Positions 31,665 through 40,577 of a stretch of 64,000 nt of DNA are shown here, in pieces (the stretch's first letter is position 1; each line of letters begins with the position of its first letter). Made by a program: the position numbers and the translations under genes. Origin of the DNA: Streptomyces hygroscopicus (GTDB lineage: Bacteria > Actinomycetota > Actinomycetes > Streptomycetales > Streptomycetaceae); contig CP018627.1 of NCBI GenBank assembly GCA_002021875.1, positions 186,001 through 250,000 of the forward strand, read 5' to 3'. Below the pieces are notes generated by a model that saw nothing but the letters and a program-made list of their open reading frames with translations, did no database searches and had not been told where the DNA came from.

Positions 31665-33200
31665 ATGACCGCCAACACTTCGCGGCAGGTTCCCGGAACG
31701 GACGCCCCGGCACTGGTGCTGCGCGGACTTCGGCGCCACTACCCCGGAACAAAGGCGCTCGACTGGCACGATGACACATCGCTCACCATCGACCGAGGCC
31801 GCGTCCACGGATTGCTGGGCGAGAACGGAGCCGGCAAGTCGACACTGCTCAGCGTCATAGCCGGGCTGTCACCGCTGTCGGCCGGGTCGATGGAACTGCT
31901 CGGGCGGCCCTACTCCCCTGACAGCGTGGTGCGGGCCCGCCGGAGCGGGGTCGAGATCGTGCTGCAGGAGCCCGGCCTCGTCCCCTCGCTCACCGTGGCC
32001 GAGAACTTCCTCCTCGGCCGGGGGCCCGTGGCCTCCCGGGCCGGGATCGTACTGCCGGGCAGGACCGTCCGTGCCGTCGGGGACGCGCTCCAGGAGATCG
32101 CCCCACACGTGTCACCGCGCATCCGCGCAGGCAGCCTCAGCCTGGAGGACCGCAAGCTCGTGGAGCTTGCCCGCGCCATGCACTTCAAGCCCAGTGTCCT
32201 GCTCGTCGACGAGATGAGTGCCTGCCTCGGCCACACCCGGCTCGAACTGCTCTTCAACGCCCTGCGCAGGCTCCGGGACGACGGCGTCGCCATCGTGTAC
32301 ATCTCCCACTACCTGGAGGAGATCCACCGTGTCTGCGACACCGTCACGGTCCTCAAGGACGGCCGTCTGGTGGAGACTCTGCCGGCCCGGACGGATACCA
32401 ACAGGCTGACCCGTCTGATGGTCGGCAGGGACATCGCCGCCACGCTGTACCGGACGGACGGGACCGCCAACACCGGGGGTGAGCGAGTGCTGGCGGTCGA
32501 CGGCCTCACGCTCGCCAACTTCTACAGCGACATCAGCTTCACCCTGCGGGCCGGGGAAATCCTCGGTATCGGTGGCCTGGTCGGCTGCGGGTCGGAAGAG
32601 CTGGCCAGGACACTCTTCGGTGACCTCCGAGCCGACTCCGGCAGTATCGCCCTCGCGGATGCTCCGTTCGCCCCCGCCGGCCCTCGTGAGGCGATCCGGC
32701 GAGGGGTGGCGTACGTGCCGCCGGACCGTGACCGCGAAGGGGTGATACTGCGCCTCTCGCTCCTGCAGAACATCCTGCTGCCCACGCTGCGGAAGAGGTC
32801 GCTGCTGGGCCTCTATCCGGGACGGTCGGACACCGGGATCTCCACCCGGATGATCAATGACCTGGCCATCCGCTGCCGGGGAGCGAGTGACGTGCCGTTC
32901 CATCTCTCCGGCGGCAACCGTCAGAAGATCGTCATCGCGAAGTGGTTGGTGCACCCGCCGAAGGTGCTGATCCTCCACAACCCCACGCGAGGAATCGACG
33001 TCGGGGCGAAGTCGGAGATCTACGCGCTCATCCAGCGCCTGGCCCAAGCCGGAACGGCAATCCTCCTGCTGTCCGACGAGCTCCCGGAACTGCTCGGTAT
33101 GAGCGACCGCATTCTCGTCCTGCGCAGGGGTGCCATGACCTACGAAGCCCGTCGTGAGGACCAGCCGACGGAAGAGCTACTCGTCTCCCGGATGATCTGA
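31665..33200 (+). CDS. CUT2 ABC ATPase, second importer, with one degenerate ATP site
   Basis: A 511-residue double ATPase of the RbsA type. The N-domain Walker A (GENGAGKST) and Walker B (LLVDEMSACL) are usable, and the C-domain signature LSGGNRQK is canonical; these build one ATP site. The other site is degraded at every element: N-domain signature LSLED (158-162) instead of LSxGx, C-domain Walker A-like GLVGCGSEEL without Lys (usual in this family), and Walker B LILHNPTRG, where His438 and Asn439 replace the Asp-Glu pair. This pattern is asymmetric and self-consistent, so the protein is probably working with one hydrolysing site rather than decayed. Followed after 18 bp by its permease. 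Confidence 0.9.
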   Translation: MTANTSRQVPGTDAPALVLRGLRRHYPGTKALDWHDDTSLTIDRGRVHGLLGENGAGKSTLLSVIAGLSPLSAGSMELLGRPYSPDSVVRARRSGVEIVLQEPGLVPSLTVAENFLLGRGPVASRAGIVLPGRTVRAVGDALQEIAPHVSPRIRAGSLSLEDRKLVELARAMHFKPSVLLVDEMSACLGHTRLELLFNALRRLRDDGVAIVYISHYLEEIHRVCDTVTVLKDGRLVETLPARTDTNRLTRLMVGRDIAATLYRTDGTANTGGERVLAVDGLTLANFYSDISFTLRAGEILGIGGLVGCGSEELARTLFGDLRADSGSIALADAPFAPAGPREAIRRGVAYVPPDRDREGVILRLSLLQNILLPTLRKRSLLGLYPGRSDTGISTRMINDLAIRCRGASDVPFHLSGGNRQKIVIAKWLVHPPKVLILHNPTRGIDVGAKSEIYALIQRLAQAGTAILLLSDELPELLGMSDRILVLRRGAMTYEARREDQPTEELLVSRMI

Positions 33201-33218
33201 CAGCTCAGGAGCGACGGA

Positions 33219-34229
33219 ATGACCAAGATGATGGAAAGCTCCCCCCAGGACAGCGGCGCGGCCACGGATGAGGACCCGCTGCACCAACCCTCGGCACCGC
33301 CACTCCCCCGGCGGCTGATCGATATGAGCCGCGCCCTGCCCCTCGCCGGACTCGCCGGACTCATCATCGTGTACACCATCGCGGCCGGCGACCGGTTCAT
33401 GACGGTCGACAACTGGGCGAACCTCGTGCAACAGGCCAGCGTCGTTGCCATCATCGGCTTCGGCCTCACCTTCGTCGTCATAGCCGGTTCCATCGATCTG
33501 TCAGTCGGGTCGGTCGCCGCCTTCTCGGGAATGGTCGCCGCCATGACGGCCACGGGCCATGGGAGCTTCATGGGTGTAGTGGCCGGCCTGGGGGTCGGTG
33601 CCGCCTGCGGGTTGGTGAACGGGGTGCTCTGCAGCATTTTCAAGGTGCCGTCCTTCATCGTGACGCTGGGGATGCTGTCGGTGGCCCGCGGGCTCACCAT
33701 CGTCGTGTCCGGCTCCCGGTCCGAGCCGGTGAGCGGCGCATTGGCCTGGATGGGCATCGCACCTGGCATCTACATCGTCCTCGGCTGCGCGTTCGTGGTG
33801 GCATTCGTGCTCATGAACGGGACGATCTTCGGCCGTTACACGCGGTCGCTCGGAGGTGAGGAGCGGGTCTCGGCCCTGTCCGGGGTTCCGGTGCGGGCGG
33901 TGAAGGTGGCGGCTTTCGTGGTCTCCGGCCTGCTGGCCGGTCTCGGTGGTGTCGTTCTCGGCGGCCAGCTCGGCATAGCGACCGCCCAGGCGGCCACTGG
34001 TTTCGAACTGTCGGCGATCGCGGCCGTCGTCCTTGGCGGCACACCCCTGACCGGTGGAATCGGCAATGTGTGGAACACCGCCATCGGCGCCTTCATCATC
34101 GTCGTCCTGAACAACGGCCTGGTGATTCTGGGAGTCGCTCCCGAGGTCCAACAGGTTGTCCAGGGTGTGATTCTCGTGCTGGCTGTCTTCGTGGCGCTCG
34201 ACCGGTCCAAGATCGGCATCATCAAATAG
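33219..34229 (+). CDS. CUT2 ABC transporter permease, second importer
   Basis: A 336-residue RbsC-like permease with about 8-10 membrane helices, preceded by a hydrophilic, acidic N-terminus (about residues 1-35). GFGLTFVVIAGSIDLSVGSV and ELSAIAAVVLGGTPLTGGIG are the family motifs. AGGAG lies upstream of the ATG. Gene order here (ATPase, permease, binding protein) is the reverse of the first importer. Confidence 0.92.
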   Translation: MTKMMESSPQDSGAATDEDPLHQPSAPPLPRRLIDMSRALPLAGLAGLIIVYTIAAGDRFMTVDNWANLVQQASVVAIIGFGLTFVVIAGSIDLSVGSVAAFSGMVAAMTATGHGSFMGVVAGLGVGAACGLVNGVLCSIFKVPSFIVTLGMLSVARGLTIVVSGSRSEPVSGALAWMGIAPGIYIVLGCAFVVAFVLMNGTIFGRYTRSLGGEERVSALSGVPVRAVKVAAFVVSGLLAGLGGVVLGGQLGIATAQAATGFELSAIAAVVLGGTPLTGGIGNVWNTAIGAFIIVVLNNGLVILGVAPEVQQVVQGVILVLAVFVALDRSKIGIIK

Positions 34230-34269
34230 CCCTCGCCGCAAGGTCTGCTTCTGACGGAAGAGGAAAACC

Positions 34270-35334
34270 ATGAACAGACTTTTGTCGCGCCGCGGGGTCA
34301 TCGCCGCGGCGGGCGCCCTGCTCCTCGTAGGGACCGCCGCGTGCGGCACCGGCGGCCGGAACGGCAAACAACTCACCATCGGCTTCGCCGCCCCGGTCCT
34401 GGCGAACTCCTACTGGAAGGCCAATGCGGACTTCGCCCGGAGGATGGGCGCACAGCTGGGTGTGAAGGTGATCGTGGCGGATGCTCAGGAGAGGGAAGAT
34501 GTCCAGCTGAAGAATGTTCAGGACCTCATCGCCCAAGGCGTCGACGGAATCGTCTTCGGCCCGACGACCGCGGAGATCGGCCCGGCACTCCTCAGGGCGT
34601 GCCAGCGGGCCGGCGTCGTCTGCGGGGCCGCGGCCCGTAAGCCGGGGGTGGAGCCGAACCGGGCGAGCGACGCGTACTACGCGGGCTACGTGGTGGGCAA
34701 CGACACCGGCGACGGGGCAGCCGGGGCGAAGGCGCTCAGCGACGCCGGCTGTAAGAAGGTCGTGGCCATGAGCGGCCTGCAGGGCAATTCGACGGCGGAC
34801 GCGCGACTGAACGGCTTCACAAAGAAAGCACGAGACCTCGGCCTCACGATTCTCGGCACCCCACAGCGCCCCGTGGAGCTGCCCGAATCCGGCCTCAAGG
34901 CGACGCAGAACTTCCTCGCGAAGTTTCCGGGCCCCCGCTTCGACTGCCTCTGGGCCTTCAACGACGGCTCGGCCATCGGCGCCATCCGGGCGCTGAGCGC
35001 TGCCAGGGCGCAGAAGGTGAAGGTCGCGAGCATCGACGGCACCGCCGAGGGGGTCAAGGCCATCAAGAGTGGACGCATGCTCGTCTCGCCGGGTGGCGAG
35101 TTCATCAACGGTGGCCTGGCGCTGATCGCCGTATACGACACCATCAAGGGCCATCCTCGGGCGAACCGGGCCGTGGTCCTGAACACCCTGCGGGTGACCA
35201 AGGACAACGTCGACGCCTATCAGCGCGAATTCATCGACCGGCTGCCCCGCTACGACGCCAGAAAACTGTCCAAGGCACGCAATCCCACGGCCACCGAAGA
35301 CGGCCTGAAGATCGTCTTCGGACCAAAGGCGTAG
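34270..35334 (+). CDS. CUT2 sugar-binding lipoprotein, second importer
   Basis: A 354-residue solute-binding lipoprotein. The signal has twin Arg (SRRGVIAAAG) and lipobox TAAC (Cys25), so export may be by the Tat route. The domain begins LTIGFAAPVLANSYWKANAD and shows the two-lobed RbsB fold, with FGPTTAEIGPALLRACQRAG in lobe one and WAFNDGSAIGAI in lobe two. Two extra Cys (about 115 and 120) in CQRAGVVCG are unusual for this family. It ends about 75 bp before the epimerase gene. Ligand unknown and probably not identical to that of the first importer. Confidence 0.9.
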   Translation: MNRLLSRRGVIAAAGALLLVGTAACGTGGRNGKQLTIGFAAPVLANSYWKANADFARRMGAQLGVKVIVADAQEREDVQLKNVQDLIAQGVDGIVFGPTTAEIGPALLRACQRAGVVCGAAARKPGVEPNRASDAYYAGYVVGNDTGDGAAGAKALSDAGCKKVVAMSGLQGNSTADARLNGFTKKARDLGLTILGTPQRPVELPESGLKATQNFLAKFPGPRFDCLWAFNDGSAIGAIRALSAARAQKVKVASIDGTAEGVKAIKSGRMLVSPGGEFINGGLALIAVYDTIKGHPRANRAVVLNTLRVTKDNVDAYQREFIDRLPRYDARKLSKARNPTATEDGLKIVFGPKA

Positions 35335-35409
35335 ACGGCGGCGCCTGGTATGCGATCACCGCTGTCCTCCCCGCCTCACACGATGTCCACACGAAAGGAC
35401 TAACCACAC

Positions 35410-36354
35410 ATGACCACAGTTCTCGTCACCGGCGCCAACGGCTACATCGGCCAGGCCGTCTGCACGCGGTTCCAGATCGCCGGTCACACGATAGTCGGAC
35501 TGGTACGCGGCAACGGTGCGGCCAAGGCGCTCAGCGCACGTGGGATCACGCCGCTCCTCGGAAGCCTCGATGACACTCATACCCTGGCCGAGGCGGCCCG
35601 GGCCGCGGACCTCGTCGTGGACACCGCCAGCGCCGACCACTCGGACTCCACCAGGGCGCTGCTGGACGCGCTCGCCGGAACGGGCAAGACCTATATCCGT
35701 ACCAGTGGGACTGGTGTCTACACCGATCTGGCGCACGGCGAACTGAACGAGCAGATCTTCACCGAGGAAACCGAGCATTCTCCGGCGGAGGTGGTCGCGA
35801 CACGCTGGGCAACCGACCGGATGGTGCGGGAAGCGGCCGGCCGCGGCATACGCACCATCGTCCTGCGACCGTCCATGATCTACGGTGACGGGGCCAGCGA
35901 ACAGCTGCCACTGCTCATCCGCCAGGCCATCTCCTCCGGCCGCAGCTTGTACGTCGGGCGGGGCGACAACCGTTGGGGCAACGTCTATCTCGCCGACCTC
36001 GCCGAGGCATACCTGCTGGCGGCGGAGAAGGCGGTGGCAGGCAGTGTGTACAACCTCGCGGCGGGCGAAGCCCGCATGGGCGACATCGCGCGCGCAGTGG
36101 CCCGAGGGCTTCTCGGCATCGAGGACGCAGAGTCCTGTGAGCCGCACGTGGCTTACGGGGCCTTCGGCCAGCGGTGGGTCGACGTGGCGTTGTCCAGCAA
36201 CAGCCGGGTGGACTCCGGAAGGGCGCGCGCGGAACTCGGGTGGGCCCCTCAGGGCCCCGACCTGCTGGACGACTTGGTGTCGGGCTCCTACCGGCGGCTG
36301 TGGGCCCACAAGGCGGACCCGCACGACCACGTTGTGCCGGCGAGCCAGAACTGA
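35410..36354 (+). CDS. NAD-dependent epimerase/dehydratase-family protein
   Basis: A 314-residue extended SDR. VLVTGANGYIGQAVCTRF binds the cofactor. The usual Tyr-X3-Lys is not obvious: the catalytic region reads TSGTGVYTDLAHGELNE, with Tyr but no matching Lys three residues later. That makes a reductase-, NmrA- or isoflavone-reductase-like role, or a non-catalytic one, possible. The frame has GAAAGGAC upstream. It may act as a sugar epimerase/dehydratase on the transported compound. Confidence 0.8.
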   Translation: MTTVLVTGANGYIGQAVCTRFQIAGHTIVGLVRGNGAAKALSARGITPLLGSLDDTHTLAEAARAADLVVDTASADHSDSTRALLDALAGTGKTYIRTSGTGVYTDLAHGELNEQIFTEETEHSPAEVVATRWATDRMVREAAGRGIRTIVLRPSMIYGDGASEQLPLLIRQAISSGRSLYVGRGDNRWGNVYLADLAEAYLLAAEKAVAGSVYNLAAGEARMGDIARAVARGLLGIEDAESCEPHVAYGAFGQRWVDVALSSNSRVDSGRARAELGWAPQGPDLLDDLVSGSYRRLWAHKADPHDHVVPASQN

Positions 36355-36409
36355 TCGACGGACGTCACCGGGCCCGACCTGTGTGTACATCGAAGGGAGG
36401 GAACGCTCC

Positions 36410-36868
36410 GTGGCACTGCTGGATGACACCGCACAGGGCCGCGCCCAGTGTTGGCGCGCGCTGGCCGCATTGCACGCCAGGATCGATACGAGGATCGAGC
36501 GTGCGCTGCGCGTCACATGCCGGCTCGGACTCAAGGAGTACCTGGTACTGGAGGTGCTCAGCCGTGAGGACGAATGGCGTATGAACCAACTCGCCGCTGT
36601 CATCGGCCTGAGCCCGAGTGCGACCACCCGCCTCGTCCATCGCATGGAGCAGCAGGGGCTGCTGGCGCGACATCTGTGCCCCACCGATCGTCGTGGCATC
36701 TCCACCGAGGTCAGCGATGCGGGCCGTGGCCTGCTGGCCGCCGCTCGTCCCGTACATGACGCGGCGTTGGGCGAGGCACTCGCCGAGGCTTCCGCCCTGC
36801 CCGGATCCGCACCCTTGGTGCAACTGCTGGACACCTGGGCTCCACTGGTCAAGCGAGGCAAACCCTGA
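36410..36868 (+). CDS. MarR-family transcriptional regulator
   Basis: A 152-residue winged-helix regulator. LKEYLVLEVLSREDEWRMNQ, then LAAVIGLSPSATTRLVHRME, then DRRGISTEVSDAGRGLL is the standard MarR core (helix-turn-helix and wing). The GTG start at 36410 follows GGGAGG. It sits 55 bp after the epimerase gene. The effector may be an aromatic or phenolic compound, as is common for MarR proteins. Confidence 0.85.
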   Translation: MALLDDTAQGRAQCWRALAALHARIDTRIERALRVTCRLGLKEYLVLEVLSREDEWRMNQLAAVIGLSPSATTRLVHRMEQQGLLARHLCPTDRRGISTEVSDAGRGLLAAARPVHDAALGEALAEASALPGSAPLVQLLDTWAPLVKRGKP

Positions 36869-37190
36869 TCAGGCCGCTGCCCCGGTCCGGCGGTTGCTCC
36901 TGCCGCCTATCGGCTGCCCCAGCCCTCCTCGAGGCGGGCCTTCGACTCTCTCAGGTGTCGGGAACGGCCGCCGTCGCCAGCGCGTCGTTTCCCGCTCCCC
37001 ACGGACGATCTCGCTGATGTGTCCCTGCACGGCGTTCTTGCGTCGCACATCCCATGGGTGGCCGCGTTGTCGCGGGCTCCGGGCAGCCGATTCCGTCAGC
37101 CATCCAGCGGCGGCCACAGGACAGTCACACCCGGAGCCCTCGGGCCCTACGAATGAACAGACCACCCACGATAAGGAAGGAAGATAGAGC
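36869..37190. other. Spacer after the MarR gene
   Basis: About 322 bp without a supportable gene, motif or terminator. AAGGAAGG near the end is the RBS for the next gene. Confidence 0.35.
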
Positions 37191-37511
37191 ATGACCAGCG
37201 GTTTCGCACTGGTCGCCCGCTTCGAGCTGCATGACGAAGCGGCTGCCGGCGCCTTCGATGAACTGGTGGAACAGGCGCTTGCCGACGTCAGGGTCCATGA
37301 GCCTGGCACGCTCGCGTACATCGTTCACACTGTCCCGGACGAGCCCATGACCCGGGTCTTCTACGAGCTATACGAGGACGAGGCCGCCTTCGACCGGCAC
37401 CAGGAGCAGCCTCACACCCAGGTCTTCCTGACGGAGGCGGAACAACACATCTCCGCTTTGCATGTCACCTTCCTGCACCCCGACGCGGGGAAGGGCCCGA
37501 TGGTGAACTGA
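37191..37511 (+). CDS. ABM-family putative quinol monooxygenase
   Basis: A 106-residue single ferredoxin-like domain of the antibiotic-biosynthesis-monooxygenase family. FALVARFELHDEAAAGAFDE, then EPGTLAYIVH, and FYELYEDEAAFDRHQEQPHT are the expected segments, including the conserved His-Thr near residue 76. These small enzymes act on quinols or aromatic metabolites without a cofactor. It stands alone between two 300-bp spacers but in line with the island. Confidence 0.82.
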   Translation: MTSGFALVARFELHDEAAAGAFDELVEQALADVRVHEPGTLAYIVHTVPDEPMTRVFYELYEDEAAFDRHQEQPHTQVFLTEAEQHISALHVTFLHPDAGKGPMVN

Positions 37512-37725
37512 TCGTCTGGGCCTCTCCAGCAACTTTCCGGGCGAGCGCGCGCCGGGCCCTGGTGTTCGCACCGTGGGCGTCCAGCGCGACTACGGGAAGG
37601 CCGATGGCCGCCGCGGCTGACCTGGCGGCGGGCGGTGTCGAGACATCTTCCTGACTACGACGGCTGTGACCGCTGCGCAGGTCAGCTACCCCTATGACGG
37701 CAGCCGACAACAAATTCCCATTCAA

Positions 37726-37740
37726 TGGACTAGTGGTCCG
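37726..37740. promoter_or_regulatory. Candidate IclR operator, copy 2
   Basis: TGGACTAGTGGTCCG, an inverted repeat GGAC-N5-GTCC matching the copies near both IclR genes. It lies 96 bp before the transketolase start; TAATTT 15 bp downstream could be a -10 box, so a bound repressor would cover the -35 region. The rest of 37512-37835 shows no gene. Confidence 0.55.
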
Positions 37741-37835
37741 GCAGGTGGTAATTTCCAATGAGCGGCGCGGGCCGGATATGGCCGTGTCACCGATCGGGCT
37801 CACCGACTGGGCTCACCGACTGGGAGAGACACCGA

Positions 37836-38696
37836 ATGACTGCACAGACGCCGGCCGAGCCGGCGGACAGTGAACTGATCAAGCGCATCGAGGAGCGGGC
37901 CCTGTTCGCCCGCCTGGAAACCGTGCGGCTGATCTCGATCGCCAAGACCGGCCACTACGCGTCCGGATTCTCCTGCGCGGAGATCCTGGCCACCCTCTAC
38001 TACGGGGTGATGCGGCTGCGGCGCGGTGAACCGGACTGGCCCGACCGTGACCGTTTCGTCTTCGGCAAGGGCCACGCGGCGGCCACGCTGTATCCGCTGC
38101 TGGCCGACTGGGACTTCTTCGAGGCGGCCGAACTCGACGAGTACACCCGCCTGGGGAACGCCTTCGGCGACCACCCGGACATGACCCGCATCCCCGGGAT
38201 CGACTTCAGCTCCGGGTCGCTCGGCCACGCCCTGTCCACCGGGACCGGCATGGCGCTGGGCGGCCGTCTCCAGCGGCGCCCGTACACCACGTTCGTCCTG
38301 CTCGGCGACGGAGAGCTGCACGAGGGACAGGTCTGGGAAGCGGCCCTGGGCGCCGCACACCACCGGCTGGGACGGCTGGTCGCCATCGTCGACCGCAACG
38401 ACCACTCACTCGACGGCCGCATCGACGGTGTGACCGGGATCGAGCCACTGCTGGACAAGTGGCGGGCGTTCGGATGGCAGACGCACGAGGTCGACGGACA
38501 CGACGTCCCGGCCCTGCTGACCCTGCTGCGCTCGCTCGCCCAGGACACCGGCCGCGACCGTCCGGCCGTGGTCGTCGCCAACACCGTCAAGGGAAAGGGG
38601 ATCTCCTACATGGAGTCCGAGTTCGGATGGCATCTCGGCTGGCTGGCCGAGCAGGACGAGGCCAACGCCCTGGCCGAACTGCGGGGGACACGGTGA
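37836..38696 (+). CDS. Transketolase, N-terminal subunit
   Basis: A 286-residue ThDP-binding half of a split transketolase. GHYASGFSCAEILATLYYGV and FGKGHAAATLYPLLA are N-terminal motifs; GDGELHEGQVWEAALGAAHH, ending in a DRND, is the ThDP-Mg site. The ATG at 37836 follows GGGAGA. Its stop overlaps the GTG of the second subunit. Split transketolases occur both in primary metabolism of some bacteria and in dedicated sugar pathways such as branched-chain pentose (apiose-type) catabolism. The latter fits the CUT2 importers here, as inference. Confidence 0.92.
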   Translation: MTAQTPAEPADSELIKRIEERALFARLETVRLISIAKTGHYASGFSCAEILATLYYGVMRLRRGEPDWPDRDRFVFGKGHAAATLYPLLADWDFFEAAELDEYTRLGNAFGDHPDMTRIPGIDFSSGSLGHALSTGTGMALGGRLQRRPYTTFVLLGDGELHEGQVWEAALGAAHHRLGRLVAIVDRNDHSLDGRIDGVTGIEPLLDKWRAFGWQTHEVDGHDVPALLTLLRSLAQDTGRDRPAVVVANTVKGKGISYMESEFGWHLGWLAEQDEANALAELRGTR

Positions 38697-39688
38697 GCGT
38701 CGCGCCCGGTCTGCAGCCGGAATCCTGGCATCTGCTGAGCCTGCTGGAACAGGCTCCGGGCCTTCAGGCCCTCGGCGACACCCTCGCCGACCTCGCCGAC
38801 GAAGGCCACCCCGTCGTCGTCGGCACCGCCGACCTTAAGTACTCCAACGGACTGGTGCGCTTCCAGGACCGCCACCCGGACAAATACCTCCAGTTCGGGA
38901 TCTCCGAGCAGCACATGGTGTCCACCGTGGCGGGCCTGGCCACCACCGGCCTGCGCCCCTACGTCGCCACCTTCGCGTCCTTCATGGCACTGCTGGCCTG
39001 CGAACAGATCCGCACCGACGTCGCCTACACCCGCCAGCCCGTCCGGCTGATCGGCCACCACGCGGGCATCACCCTGGGCTTCTACGGGACCTCCCACCAC
39101 GCGACCGAGGACCTGGCCATCACCCGGAGCATCGCCGGGCTCACCGTGATCGCACCGGCCGACACCGCGGCCCTGGCCGCGGCGCTGCGCGCCTCGGTGG
39201 ACCACCCGGGCCCGGTCTACTTCCGTATCGGCCGTGGCCGGGACCCGGACGTCTACCCGGCCGGCACCACCCTGGAGATCGGAAAGGCCATCGAGCACGG
39301 CACCGGAAGCGACCTCACCCTCATCGCCACCGGCTCCATGGTCCACCCCGCCCTGGAGGCCGCGGCGGCACTCACCGCGGACGGGTACAGCGTCGGGGTG
39401 CTCGACATGCACACCGTCAAACCACTGGACGAGACGGCGGTGCTCAAGGCCGCGCGAGGTTCCCGGCTGCTGATGACGGTGGAGGAACACAATGTGCTCG
39501 GCGGCCTCGGCGGCGCCGTGGCCGAGCTGATCACCGAGCACGGCGTACCGGTCCGGCTGCACCGCCACGGGATCCGCGACCAGTACAGCCTCATCGGCCC
39601 GCCCACACACCTGTACCGGCACTACCGGCTGGACGCCGCCGGAGTCGAGACAGAAGCCCGCGATCTGCTGCACGCCGGGACCCGCTGA
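38693..39688 (+). CDS. Transketolase, C-terminal subunit
   Basis: A 331-residue partner carrying the pyrimidine-binding and C-terminal domains. FGISEQHMVSTVAGLAT holds the Glu that activates ThDP. The C-terminal domain starts near residue 195 (LEIGKAIEHGTGSDLTLIAT). GTG start in a GTGA overlap with the N-subunit stop, so both are made in equal amounts. A strong 12-bp hairpin follows. Confidence 0.92.
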   Translation: MSVAPGLQPESWHLLSLLEQAPGLQALGDTLADLADEGHPVVVGTADLKYSNGLVRFQDRHPDKYLQFGISEQHMVSTVAGLATTGLRPYVATFASFMALLACEQIRTDVAYTRQPVRLIGHHAGITLGFYGTSHHATEDLAITRSIAGLTVIAPADTAALAAALRASVDHPGPVYFRIGRGRDPDVYPAGTTLEIGKAIEHGTGSDLTLIATGSMVHPALEAAAALTADGYSVGVLDMHTVKPLDETAVLKAARGSRLLMTVEEHNVLGGLGGAVAELITEHGVPVRLHRHGIRDQYSLIGPPTHLYRHYRLDAAGVETEARDLLHAGTR

Positions 39689-39718
39689 CCCCGCAACGGC
39701 CGAGCCTCCGCGTGATCC

Positions 39719-39748
39719 GCCCGCCCCGGCGCAAAGGCCGGGGCGGGC
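39719..39748. terminator. Bidirectional terminator between transketolase and IclR
   Basis: Perfect 12-bp stem (39719-39730 with 39737-39748) and 6-nt loop GCAAAG, placed between two convergent genes (stops at 39688 and 39765). Expected to end transcription from both sides. Confidence 0.8.
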
Positions 39749-39764
39749 ATGCGGCTCTGCCGGG

Positions 39765-40556
39765 TCAGCCGAAGTCGGCGACGGCTCCGGCCACCGCCTT
39801 CCAGCCCAGCGCCCGCGAAACCTCCTGGCCGGCCTCGACCAACCGCTCACGCAGACCGGCCGCCTCCGCGCCGAGGATCGCCTCCCGGACCCCGCTGATG
39901 GACAGCGCGGCACGCACCTGCCCCCGGTAGTCCAGGATCGGCACGCCGAGCGCGGCCACACCGATGGTCACGTCCTGATCGCTGACCGAGATTCCGGTGC
40001 CGAGGGTCTCCTCCAGCACCGGCACCAGCGCGTCCGCCGTGACCGGGGTGAACGGGGTGAACCGCTCCAAGGCCCCCTGCCCGAGGTAGTCCGGCCAGGT
40101 GGAGCGGTCCTGGAAGGCCAGCAGGACACGCGAGGCCGCCCCGGCGTGCAGCGGCAGCGCACCGCCGAGCTTCAGGGCGAGGGACTGGACCCGCCGGCCG
40201 TCCAGCCGCTCGATGCACACCGCCTCACGGCCGCGCCGGACGCACAGGTACACCGTCTCGCCGGTCTCGTCGTGGAGCCGCTCCATCACCGGCTGCGCGA
40301 AGCGCCGCTCGTCGAACCGCTCCACCACGGCGGTGCCGAGGCTGAGCAGATGGAAGCCCAGACGGAAGGTGCCGCGCCGGCTGCCACCCTCCACCATGTC
40401 GAGGTGCTGGAGGCTCGACAGCAACCGGTAGACCGAGCTACGGGGCTCGCCCAGCTCCTCGGCGAGCTGGGCGGCCGTCGCCTCTCCTCGCGCCGCGAGC
40501 AGATCGAGGACCTCAACGGACTTACGGACGAGAGCCAGACCACCATCATGCGCCAC
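39765..40556 (-). CDS. IclR-family transcriptional regulator, second copy
   Basis: A 263-residue regulator with HTH at about 12-65 (AAQLAEELGEPRSSVYRLLS) and the IclR effector domain after residue 80. It shares long stretches with the IclR at 21722 (for example RRVQSLALKLGGALPLHAGA versus KRVQSLALRLGGSLPLHAGA), so they are recent paralogues. Convergent with the transketolase genes. A GGAC-N5-GTCT motif lies 22 bp upstream of its start, suggesting autoregulation. The two may sense related ligands, one for each importer. Confidence 0.9.
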   Translation of the reverse strand: MAHDGGLALVRKSVEVLDLLAARGEATAAQLAEELGEPRSSVYRLLSSLQHLDMVEGGSRRGTFRLGFHLLSLGTAVVERFDERRFAQPVMERLHDETGETVYLCVRRGREAVCIERLDGRRVQSLALKLGGALPLHAGAASRVLLAFQDRSTWPDYLGQGALERFTPFTPVTADALVPVLEETLGTGISVSDQDVTIGVAALGVPILDYRGQVRAALSISGVREAILGAEAAGLRERLVEAGQEVSRALGWKAVAGAVADFG

Positions 40557-40577
40557 GCGGCCAAAGATATCACTCAG

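Noticed and set aside
31391-31774. 127-codon ORF in the spacer before the second ABC ATPase
   Set aside because: It overlaps the true ATPase start in another frame and lacks RBS and motifs.
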